The notes beneath the pieces are model-generated. The model was given only the letters and a program-made list of their open reading frames with translations. It was not told where the DNA came from and searched no databases. 6,007 bases of DNA, from NCBI GenBank assembly GCA_021817645.1, contig JAKAGH010000204.1, forward strand, positions 1 through 6,007, in the 5' to 3' direction. Numbering within the stretch: the stretch's first letter is position 1; each line of letters begins with the position of its first letter. This document shows positions 1 through 6,007 of the stretch, one piece after another. The position numbers were made by a program, and so were the translations under genes. Origin of the DNA: Deltaproteobacteria bacterium (GTDB lineage: Bacteria > Desulfobacterota > Desulfobaccia > Desulfobaccales > 0-14-0-80-60-11).

Positions 1-1
1 C

Positions 2-514
2 TTTCTCGGCGCGCCCTGCCACCACAGCGAAGACCGGGCCTTGACCAATTTTGTGCTGCGGCGCGGCTACTATACCTATTACCAGCGCACCGCGGTGGTC
101 TATACCCTGGTGCCGGAGACCTACGCCGGCGTCTGCCGCATGTATCTGCGCTGGGAACGGGGCAACGTCAGGTAATCCTGCGTGCAGTTGGGCTATCTCT
201 TTACCCGCTACCGCTCCAAATACCGCCTGATGCCCATCCTCGAATTTTTCCTGGCCCAACTGGAATACCCGCTGACCCTTCTCTTTTTTGGGGTGCTGGC
301 GGCCTCCATCGTGGCTTATCCCTCCATGCTCTTCAAATTTCTCACCGCCCTGGGCCTCGCCTCCCTCCTCAACCTACTCTATTACCTCTGGCTGGAGCGG
401 GACCTGGATTTTATCTACGGTGTCATCTACAGCTACTACGCCTTCTTCCTCCTGCAGTGGATTTACCCTTACGCCTGCGTCACCGTGCGGGACCGCCGCT
501 GGCTGACGCGTTAG
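2..514 (+). pseudogene. Membrane glycosyltransferase family 2, C-terminal part, interrupted by an in-frame TAA (5' end outside window)
   Basis: Reading frame 2 encodes the end of a processive GT2 enzyme of the hyaluronan synthase/NodC/PgaC kind, which polymerises sugars at the cytoplasmic face of the membrane. The first 57 residues hold an SEDRALTN segment (the usual GED/EDR catalytic site), a YYQRTAVVYTLVPET stretch, and RMYLRWERGNVR, which matches the Q/RxxRW region although the usual Q is M. A TAA at 173-175 then stops the frame. The same frame continues at once with SCVQLGYLFTRYR and three hydrophobic segments, and ends in VRDRRWLTR, a tail typical of the family, with stop at 512-514. Family members commonly have E after GNVR, so GAA to TAA is the simplest explanation. 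The distal part could be translated separately from GTG at 182, but its Shine-Dalgarno is weak and the fragment lacks catalytic residues. The gene is therefore either inactivated or carries a sequencing error. The sugar substrate cannot be told. Confidence 0.72.
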
Positions 515-555
515 GCAAAGGGACACTGCACTTCCCGAATTCATACCCTTAATAA

Positions 556-604
556 GGGCGCATCCGCGTATGCAACCTCCGGGGCGGACACCTGGGTCTG
601 CCCC
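556..604. repeat. Two-part imperfect palindromic repeat, possible dispersed intergenic element
   Basis: Two small hairpins lie side by side. The first is GCAT (560-563) with ATGC (570-573) around CCGCGT. The second is GGGGCGGAC (581-589) with GTCTGCCCC (596-604), which pairs along nine positions with one G-T wobble around a six-base loop. The composition and layout look like a decayed copy of a dispersed GC-rich palindrome. That it is multicopy is inferred from appearance; only one copy is visible here. Confidence 0.4.
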
Positions 605-637
605 TACAGAAAAATTGCAGTCAGATTAAGACTGGTA

Positions 638-699
638 TTTAGTGGCCAGTGAGGTCGATTCTTTTTCTGATCACTTACCACTGATCACTGGCCACTAAA
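638..699. repeat. Perfect 15-bp inverted repeat enclosing a 14-bp tandem near-repeat
   Basis: TTTAGTGGCCAGTGA (638-652) is the exact reverse complement of 685-699, with a 32-base spacer. Within the right half, TGATCACTTACCAC (668-681) is followed directly by TGATCACTGGCCAC (682-695), which differs at only two positions. The arm is therefore one unit of a short CACTGGCCACT/TGATCACT motif repeated in both orientations. It resembles a small mobile or REP/MITE-like palindrome more than a terminator, because the spacer is long and no T-tract follows the stem. Confidence 0.55.
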
Positions 700-731
700 A
701 ATTGGGGGGTTATGGGAAGGAGCTTAAAGGA

Positions 732-765
732 GGGGGCCGGGGTATTATCCGGCCCCCCTTTTTTT
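732..765 (+). terminator. Rho-independent terminator between convergent genes
   Basis: A nine-base-pair GC-rich stem (GGGGGCCGG at 732-740, CCGGCCCCC at 749-757) with an eight-base loop is followed on the plus strand by seven T (759-765). This is a strong intrinsic terminator for transcripts coming from the left. The T-tract overlaps the stop codon of the last minus-strand gene. In the minus direction the same stem directly follows the operon's end but is followed only by TCCTTT, so it may also end the operon with lower efficiency. Confidence 0.8.
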
Positions 766-1909
766 AATGCGATTCGCCGCTCAACTCCGACTTGTAGATG
801 GGCAGGTATTTCATGCCCAGGTCGAAGATGACGATCCCCAAAGCGATCAGGGACACGGTGATGATGATCTCGATGAAGGACGGGAAGTAGCTCATCTGCC
901 GGTAGCCGCCGTAGCTGGTGAGGCTGACGTTGAAGCGGTTCAGCACCACCCCGAAGGCGGCCAGGCCCGCGGCCCAGAAGAGTCCCTTTTCCGAATTACG
1001 CACCTCCTTGAAGAGCAGCAGCAGGGCCGGCAAGGCCACGGTGCCGAAGAGCTCCAGGAAGAAGAAGAAATGGGCCTTATCCAGGACCCAGACCGTGGCG
1101 CCCCGGGCATAGAGGTCCGTCACCTTCATGGCGAAGTAGACCAGCAGGGCAATACCCAGGCCTTTGGAGAAGTCCGGCAGGATGTTCATTTCCGGTTTGC
1201 GCTTGTAGACCCGGGCGCTGATGAGACTCTCCAGGGTAATGACGCTCATGCCGCCGATAACCGCGCTGGTGAAGAACAGGGGCCCGATGGCTTTAGTCGC
1301 CCACAGGTCGCTCATCTTTTCGGGCATCAGCAGGAACAGGGCGCCCAGGGAGGACTGATGCAACGTGGAGAGCATGATGCCGGCCACCACCAGGACAATG
1401 TAGATGTCCCGGAAGAACTTGATCCAGCTCTCCTTGCCGTAGCGCTCCAGACCGATGATGAACAGGTCGGTGGCGAGGACCGAGGTGTAGAGCATGACGC
1501 ACCAGGACACCTCAAAGAGCACCGAGTGGGGGTTCCACATGACCATGGGGTGCCAGATGCGCCAGGGCTGGCCCAGGTCGAAGAAAAGTCCGACCACAAA
1601 CATCATGTAGCCCAGGAAGGCCGAGAGTTTGGCAGGCCGCAGCAGGGGCTCGAACTTCTTCAGATTGAAGATGTAGATGGTGGCGGCCATGGTGAAGCCG
1701 CCGCCGGCCAGGGCCACCCCGGCCAGGATGTCGAAGCTGACCCACAGGCCCCAGGGGTAGGCGTCACTCAGGTTGGTGGTGGCGCCGAGCCCCAGGAAGA
1801 GCCGGGCACAGGCGGAGATCAGCCCCAGCACCAGGATGACATAGATGATGCCCCAGCCCAGGGTCAACTTGCCTTCGCCGGGATACCATTTTTCGATCTT
1901 TTCAGCCAT
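764..1909 (-). CDS. nrfD: HybB/NrfD-family integral membrane quinone-reducing subunit of formate dehydrogenase
   Basis: This 381-residue protein is very hydrophobic, with about ten membrane segments (roughly residues 17-42, 49-81, 95-115, 132-157, 165-194, 206-232, 244-271, 279-298, 308-334 and 340-372). Ten helices and the local motifs YPWGLW (51-56), FEPLLRPA, WNPHSVLFE (125-133), STLHQSS (181-187) and YFPSFIE (341-347) match E. coli HybB of hydrogenase 2 and related NrfD/PsrC proteins as I remember them. These exchange electrons between iron-sulfur subunits and menaquinone, and HybB-type members are thought to couple this to proton movement. They carry no haem. Here it should receive electrons from the iron-sulfur subunit encoded three bases upstream. 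The ATG is fixed by AGGAGG eight bases before it, and the stop of the upstream gene lies inside that spacer, so translation is probably coupled. The family call is firm; the HybB-like subtype is likely, and the direction of electron flow is inferred. Confidence 0.9.
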   Translation of the reverse strand: MAEKIEKWYPGEGKLTLGWGIIYVILVLGLISACARLFLGLGATTNLSDAYPWGLWVSFDILAGVALAGGGFTMAATIYIFNLKKFEPLLRPAKLSAFLGYMMFVVGLFFDLGQPWRIWHPMVMWNPHSVLFEVSWCVMLYTSVLATDLFIIGLERYGKESWIKFFRDIYIVLVVAGIMLSTLHQSSLGALFLLMPEKMSDLWATKAIGPLFFTSAVIGGMSVITLESLISARVYKRKPEMNILPDFSKGLGIALLVYFAMKVTDLYARGATVWVLDKAHFFFFLELFGTVALPALLLLFKEVRNSEKGLFWAAGLAAFGVVLNRFNVSLTSYGGYRQMSYFPSFIEIIITVSLIALGIVIFDLGMKYLPIYKSELSGESH

Positions 1910-1912
1910 GGC

Positions 1913-2716
1913 TTAATCCTCCTGCCGCTCTTGGGCGTGAATTTCGGCCCGCCGCTTTTGGAGATAATGGAGGCCCACCGCCAGGCCGCCCACGGCCACG
2001 GCCACGTACGGCACTTTGGACATCCACTCCCGCCCGTAGATGCCCTGGGGCATATCCCCCAGGTCGGTGCGGAAGCCCCGGTGGTTCAACCCCAGTTCCT
2101 CGAAGGAGACCGCGGTGAGATAGAGGTTGGAAGTGCCCCCGCCGATTTTTTCGCCATAGACCTGTGGATAATAGCGCTTGGGCTCGCTGCCGATGCGCCG
2201 GTGCGCTTCCTGGAGGAGCGCGGGGCGCTCCCCGAACAGCAGAGTGCCCGTGGGGCAGGTGGTGACGCAAGATGGCGCCAGCCCGATGGCCTGCCGGTCG
2301 GCGCAAAAGGTGCATTTACGGATCAGAGGCACCGCGGAGCCCCATTCAAACTTGGGAATCTGGAAGGGACAGGCCATCATACAGTAGCGGCAGCCGATGC
2401 ACTTGCCGTCGTCATAGACCACCGGCCCGGTGGGCAATTTGGTCAAAGCCCCTACCGGGCAGGCGCTGGCGCAGGCCGGATCGTTGCAATGCATACAGCG
2501 CCGGGAGATAAAATGCCATTCCACTTTGCCTTCGGGACGGCTGATCTCCCGGAAGATGATGCGGTTATATTGGTTGCTGCTTAGGAAGCGCGGGTTGGAC
2601 CAGGTCTCGCTGAAGGTGGCCTTGCCGCCTTGCAGATCATTCCAGCTTTTGCATGCCACCTGGCAGGCCCGGCAGCCGATACACTTGGTGGTATCGATCA
2701 AGAGGGCTTTACTCAT
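1913..2716 (-). CDS. fdnH: Formate dehydrogenase iron-sulfur (beta) subunit, four [4Fe-4S] clusters, membrane-anchored
   Basis: This 267-residue protein carries electrons from the catalytic subunit to the membrane subunit. Sixteen cysteines form four ferredoxin-type sets: C12/15/18/22, C74/77/82/86, C106/109/112/116 and C135/138/150/154. The pattern, with KCIGCRACQVACK at the start and CMHCNDPAC in the middle, is that of the FdnH/FdoH/HybA/DmsB group. Residues about 235-252 (VPYVAVAVGGLAVGLHYL) form a single membrane segment followed by KRR, as in the anchored FdnH and HybA proteins. There is no Tat signal of its own, so it is probably exported together with the Tat-bearing alpha subunit, as in E. 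coli FdnGH. At 267 residues it is slightly shorter than E. coli FdnH (about 294). The ATG has AAGGGAGAG five bases upstream. The symbol is by homology; a HybA-like ancestry is possible. Confidence 0.92.
   Translation of the reverse strand: MSKALLIDTTKCIGCRACQVACKSWNDLQGGKATFSETWSNPRFLSSNQYNRIIFREISRPEGKVEWHFISRRCMHCNDPACASACPVGALTKLPTGPVVYDDGKCIGCRYCMMACPFQIPKFEWGSAVPLIRKCTFCADRQAIGLAPSCVTTCPTGTLLFGERPALLQEAHRRIGSEPKRYYPQVYGEKIGGGTSNLYLTAVSFEELGLNHRGFRTDLGDMPQGIYGREWMSKVPYVAVAVGGLAVGLHYLQKRRAEIHAQERQED
1918..1923 (-). promoter_or_regulatory. Shine-Dalgarno AGGAGG for the HybB/NrfD-like gene
   Basis: A perfect AGGAGG sits eight bases before the ATG at 1909 and inside the last codons of the upstream iron-sulfur subunit gene. 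It fixes the start and suggests translational coupling of the two genes. Confidence 0.85.
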
Positions 2717-2721
2717 CTATA

Positions 2722-2730
2722 CTCTCCCTT
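2722..2730 (-). promoter_or_regulatory. Shine-Dalgarno for the beta subunit gene
   Basis: AAGGGAGAG lies five bases before the ATG at 2716, inside the 25-base gap after the alpha subunit stop (TAG at 2742-2744). It supports the chosen start. Confidence 0.75.
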
Positions 2731-2741
2731 AGGCCTGCAGC

Positions 2742-5700
2742 CTAGACCTTTTCGATGTTCACCAGGAATACCTTGTATTCCGGAGTCTGGGTGTTGGCAT
2801 CCCCCACCATGGGGGTGAGTTGGTTGGCCGCATAGTTCTGGCGGCTATTCGGACCGCCGGTGCAATAGCCGACGTAGCCGAAGTGCCAGGGCAGGGCCAC
2901 CATTTCCACCGTACTCTGATCACCGGGTTTGCCGCAAGTGAAAGGGCCCACCCGGTGGGTGACATTGGCCCGAGCCATCACCTCGCCCCGGATACTCTTG
3001 ACCTTCACCCAATCGCCGGCCTTAATCCCTTTGGCCTTGGCCAGGGTAGGACTGATTTCCACAAACATCTCCGGGAACGTCTCCGCCAGCCAGGTAAGGT
3101 TCCGGGTCATGGAGCCCGTGTCCCAGTGTTCGGTGACCCGGAAGGTGGTGGCGATAATGGGAAACTTCGGGTCGCACAGCGCAGCCACCTGGTCCAGGGC
3201 CGATTTCCAGATTTTGATCACCGGGTTGCACTGCTGTTTGGAGACGGGGTTGGCGAAGGCCGCTTCCAAGGCTTCGTAGTGCTCTGGGAAAGGCCCCTCT
3301 TTTAAAAATCCCTTGGGCACAAAAAGCCGGGCCTTGCCTTCCGGGAGCATGATATACGGGGCCTTGGCCGACTCCTCGGGGGGTACCTCCACCTTGGTGG
3401 CCGGGTCGATCCACTTGAAGTCGGGAACATCATTACGCAGCCATTTCTTGCCCGCCGCATCCCACTTAACCAGGTTCTTCTCTTGACTCCAGGGTTGGCC
3501 GTTGACGTCCGCGGAACAGCGGTTGTAAATGATCCGCCGGTTTACCGGCCAGGAGAAGGTCCAGCCGGGGTAAAGTCCCAGGCCGCTGGGGTCTTTCTTG
3601 TCCCGGCGGGCCATGAAATTATCCTTCCGGTCAGGACCGGGGTAGCAACCCGAGTAAATCCAGTTGCCGCAGGCGGTGGAGCCGTCGTCCTTCAGGGCCA
3701 GGAAGTTGGCCACCTGTTTCTTGTCGGCCACGGTGTGGCCGTTGATCTCCTTAGCCACCAGGTGGACGTCCGGGTCCGCGCCGTAGTCCCAGTTTAATTT
3801 GACGATGGGCTCCGGAGCCACGGCCTTGGGGTCTTGCTGATAGAGCTTCTTCAGTTCCAGGGCCAGGCGATTGACATACCAGAGGATGCTTTTGGCGTCC
3901 CCCTGGGGCTTGACCGCCTGGTAGCCCCACTGGATCCAGCGGCCACTGTTGCTGGTGCTTCCCTCCTTCTCCAGGGCATGGGCCGAAGGGAAGAGAAAGA
4001 CTTCGGTCTTGATGTCCTTGGGGTTGGCGCCCGGGCGCTTCCAGAAGGCGGCGGTGTCGCATTCGAAGAGGTCGAAGGTTACCAGCCACTCCAGCTTATC
4101 CAGCCCTGCATAGGTTTGGTTGAGATTGTTGGAGCTAACCGCAGGGTTCATGCCCCAGACCAGCAGGCCCTTGATGCCCCCCGCGGCCATATTTTCAAAT
4201 GTGGCTTGCCAGCCATAACCCGCGCCCTCGAACCCCTTGCCGTTCTTGGGAAGGAAGTCGTAAGCGAAGTCGTTTTCTTTCCGGGCCGCATCTCCCCAGA
4301 AGGCCTTGAGGAGACTGACGAAAAACTTGGGCTTGTTGATCCAGAAGCTGGCCTTGGGGGTCTCTTTGTCCAGGTAATCTTTGAAGGTGGGATGATCCGC
4401 TTCCCTGGGGGTAGCCATATAGCCCGGGACGACGTGCGGCAACAGGGCCATGTCCGTGGAGCCTTGGACGTTGTTTACCCCTCTGAGGGCATTGATGCCT
4501 CCGCCCGGCATCCCCATGTTCCCCAACAGGATCTGCAGGATGGAGTAGCTGCGGATGATCTGCACACCGATGGTATGCTCGGTGGCCCCCAGGGCATAAA
4601 GAATACTGCCCGCGCGGCCCGGCTGCCCGGTGGCCCCGTAAAGAGCGGCCAGTTTCAAGAATTGTTCCGGGGGGACCCCGGTGGTAGCTTCCATCATCTC
4701 CGGGGTATAGCGCGCAAAATGCTTCTTCATGAGTTGAAAGACGCAGCGGGGATGATTTAAGGTGGGGTCGGTGACCGGATTTTTCTGGGCGTCCAACTCA
4801 TAATCCCAGGTTGCCGGATCGTAGGCCCGCTTGTCCGCCAGAAAGCCGGAAAAGAGACCGTCGTGAAAATCGAAGTCCTGGTTCACCACAAAGGAGGCAT
4901 TGGTGTATTGGACCACGTAATCCCGATGCATGAGATTGTTTTGCAGCACATAATTGATGAGACCGCCTATCAGGGCGATGTCGGTCCCCGGCCGCAGGCG
5001 CACATAGAGATCGGCCTTGGCCGCAGACCGGGTAAACCGGGGGTCGATGACCAGCACCTTGGCCCCTTTTTCCTTGGCCTTAGTGATCCATTTAAAGCTG
5101 ATGGGATGGTTCTCGGCAGGATTGCAGCCGATGATCATGAGACAATCGCTGTTGGCGAGGTCGTTCCAGTGATTGGTCATGGCGCCCCTACCGAAAGTGG
5201 GCCCCAACGAGGCCACGGTAGGGGAGTGTCAGAGGCCGGCCTGCTGGTCCATATAGACCATTCCCAGGGCCCGGTTAAGCTTGATCAGGAGATAGCACTC
5301 TTCATTGTTAAATTGGGAGCCGCCGAAGGAGGCCATGGCTTCAGTGCGGTTCACCGTCACCCCTGCCGGGTTCTTGGCGATGAAGTGCGCATCCCGGGTG
5401 GCCTTGAGGCGTTGGGCCAGGGTCTGCACGGCCCAATCTAAGGGCTTCTCTTCCCAGTGATCGGCGCCCGGCGCCCGGTAATGTACAGTTTTCAGGCGCC
5501 TGGGGCTGAGAACGATTTCCCGCAAAGCCTGGCCTTTGCTGCAGAGCGCCCCCTGGTTAATGGGGTGATCCGGGTCGCCTTCCAAGTTCACCAACTTGCC
5601 ACCTTGGGTGTGGGCGATCAGACCGCAACCCACCGAACAAAAGGTACAGATGGAAGTGGTTGCCTTGGCATCCTGGGTCTTGGCGGGACGCAACCCGGCC

Positions 5701-5792
5701 CAGCCGGCCCGCGGCAAAATCACGTCGGACAACGCCAGAGCCGTTACCCCGCCCCCCAAACCCTTGATAAATGTCCTTCGGGTGATACCCAT
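2742..5792 (-). CDS. fdnG: Selenocysteine-containing formate dehydrogenase catalytic (alpha) subunit, Tat-exported
   Basis: The full product is 1016 residues including Sec188, essentially the length of E. coli FdnG/FdoG (1015-1016). It oxidises formate to CO2 at a Mo- or W-bis(MGD) centre. Residues 4-10 (TRRTFIK) plus a hydrophobic stretch to about A32 form a twin-arginine signal, so the enzyme acts in the periplasm. C49, C52, C56 and C84 bind the N-terminal [4Fe-4S] cluster, and K86 follows as in the family. Sec188 is followed by His189 and by SPTVASLGPTFGRGAM, the FDH active-site signature. Further family blocks are IIGCNPAENHP (about 220-230), VIDPR and RPGTDIA (about 248-273), LLGNMGMPGGGINALRG, and a C-terminal dinucleotide-binding domain from about 885. 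The frame is open on both sides of TGA 5229-5231, and the downstream piece has no credible start of its own, so this is one gene. The ATG has AAGGGAGG six bases upstream. It is the first gene of the operon. The choice of Mo or W cannot be read from sequence. Confidence 0.96.
5185..5231 (-). promoter_or_regulatory. Bacterial SECIS element directly after the Sec codon
   Basis: On the minus strand, CCCCTACCG (5224-5216) pairs perfectly over nine bases with CGGTAGGGG (5193-5185). Inside, GGCC (5214-5211) pairs with GGCC (5203-5200), leaving the apical loop TCGTTGG (5210-5204), which contains a GU. The loop begins 18 bases after the TGA. This agrees with the known bacterial SECIS layout (hairpin inside the coding region, loop roughly 16-37 bases from UGA, G near the start of the loop) that recruits SelB with Sec-tRNA. 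The pairing is read by eye; folding energy was not computed. Confidence 0.85.
5229..5231 (-). other. In-frame TGA decoded as selenocysteine (Sec188)
   Basis: TGA falls exactly at the catalytic metal-ligand position, between DQQAGL and HSPTVASL. E. coli FdnG has a comparable context with U followed by H. The frame continues without another stop for 828 codons. Reading it requires SelA, SelB, SelC and SelD, none of which is in the window. The site is a recoding event, not a broken gene. Confidence 0.96.
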
Positions 5793-5798
5793 TGCCTA

Positions 5799-5806
5799 CC
5801 TCCCTT
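5799..5806 (-). promoter_or_regulatory. Shine-Dalgarno for the alpha subunit gene
   Basis: AAGGGAGG stands six bases before the ATG at 5792. The Tat motif begins four codons into that start, so this start is well supported over the upstream GTG at 5859, which lies in another frame. Confidence 0.85.
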
Positions 5807-5906
5807 GGGGAAATCAAGAAATGTTGTAGGAAAGTCCTCCCGGCCGGATGATTGTTCACTATTGCCTACTTCATAACCTCTTTACCTCCGTTGCATCTCC
5901 TTTCTG

Positions 5907-5934
5907 GTTATTCTTTAAAAAGAATAACGTTATT
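5907..5934. promoter_or_regulatory. Overlapping palindromes, candidate operator
   Basis: TTATTCTTT (5908-5916) and AAAGAATAA (5919-5927) form a perfect nine-base inverted repeat with a two-base spacer. It overlaps a second perfect 12-base palindrome, AATAACGTTATT (5923-5934). Together they give three GTTATT half-sites at 5907-5912, 5923-5928 (inverted) and 5929-5934. The location, 115-142 bases before the alpha subunit start, suits a regulator binding site overlapping a promoter. The regulator is unknown. Confidence 0.4.
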
Positions 5935-6007
5935 AAAAAAATAAAGAGTAATTGGTCACCAGGCAGCAGACATATCTAAATCGGCCATTTTGGCTATTCT
6001 ATAAAGA

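Larger units (their letters stand above)
515..731. other. Convergent intergenic region with repeat-like palindromes, no gene
   Basis: This stretch lies between the 3' ends of the plus-strand glycosyltransferase and the minus-strand formate dehydrogenase operon. I see no convincing reading frame or RNA gene. It holds two separate palindromic elements, listed on their own, and leads into the terminator hairpin. A convergent gap is where dispersed palindromic repeats are often tolerated. Confidence 0.6.
5793..6007 (-). promoter_or_regulatory. Upstream control region of the formate dehydrogenase operon
   Basis: This 215-base non-coding leader precedes the first operon gene. It is much richer in A and T than the genes, especially at 5908-5951. 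I find no clear sigma-54 element (GG-N10-GC) and no confident -35/-10 pair. Several T/A-rich hexamers such as TATTCT could serve as a -10 box. A purine-rich stretch at 5881-5903 contains several Shine-Dalgarno-like runs followed only by tiny open frames of two to four codons. A promoter here is inferred from position. Confidence 0.5.

Noticed and set aside
638..699. Reading the 15-bp inverted repeat as a terminator for the glycosyltransferase
   Set aside because: The spacer is 32 bases and the stem is followed by AATTGGGGGG, not a T-tract. A much better terminator lies at 732-765.
767..2584. A 605-codon plus-strand open frame
   Set aside because: It lies antisense to two well-supported genes, is rich in Q, G, H, E and D as expected from reversed GC-rich codons, and shows no recognisable domain.
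3834..4760. A 308-codon plus-strand open frame
   Set aside because: It is antisense to the formate dehydrogenase alpha subunit, which has continuous family similarity here. It is a shadow frame.
2742..5216. An independent 824-codon molybdopterin oxidoreductase starting at GTG 5216
   Set aside because: The GTG is a Val codon inside the conserved FDH signature and within the SECIS stem. There is no Shine-Dalgarno, and the product would lack the Tat signal, the [4Fe-4S] cluster and the active-site residue.
5557..5859. A small minus-strand frame from GTG 5859 overlapping the alpha subunit start
   Set aside because: It is out of frame with the alpha subunit, has no family similarity, and its sequence is explained by the Tat and Fe-S coding region.
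5793..6007. A sigma-54 promoter, as is known for some formate-linked operons
   Set aside because: No GG and GC pair with the required spacing and surrounding TGGCAC/TTGC bases was found on the minus strand.

Overview
The window is dominated by one minus-strand operon for a periplasmic, membrane-bound formate dehydrogenase. It runs from about 5.8 kb down to about 0.76 kb. Selenocysteine use, a Tat-exported molybdenum/tungsten formate dehydrogenase, a HybB/NrfD-type quinone subunit and GC-rich coding DNA together suggest an anaerobic or facultative respiratory bacterium. A Desulfobacterota (deltaproteobacterial) host fits best, but that is an inference from gene style, not a proven placement.

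Layout from left to right. (1) 2-514, plus strand: the 3' end of a membrane glycosyltransferase family 2 gene (hyaluronan synthase/NodC/PgaC-like), interrupted by one in-frame TAA at 173-175. (2) 515-763: a convergent intergenic region with two palindromic repeat-like elements and a strong hairpin terminator. (3) 764-1909, minus: a ten-helix HybB/NrfD-family membrane subunit. (4) 1913-2716, minus: an electron-transfer subunit with 16 cysteines for four [4Fe-4S] clusters and a C-terminal membrane anchor. (5) 2742-5792, minus: the 1016-residue catalytic subunit. Its selenocysteine is encoded by TGA at 5229-5231 and is followed at once by a SECIS-type hairpin. A standard gene caller splits this gene into two pieces of 187 and 824 codons. 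(6) 5793-6007: the upstream control region, with an AT-rich cluster of palindromic half-sites.

How the genes work together: formate is oxidised at the Mo/W-bis-MGD-selenocysteine centre of the alpha subunit outside the cytoplasmic membrane. Electrons pass through its N-terminal [4Fe-4S] cluster and the four clusters of the beta subunit to the HybB-like protein, which probably reduces menaquinone. The notable point is the combination. The alpha and beta subunits are of the E. coli FdnG/FdnH type, but the membrane partner is of the hydrogenase-2 HybB type, not the four-helix dihaem cytochrome b FdnI. The three genes are tightly packed (gaps of 25 and 3 bases), each with a good Shine-Dalgarno sequence, and are probably one transcript. 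I see no tRNA, rRNA, CRISPR array or insertion sequence in the window.
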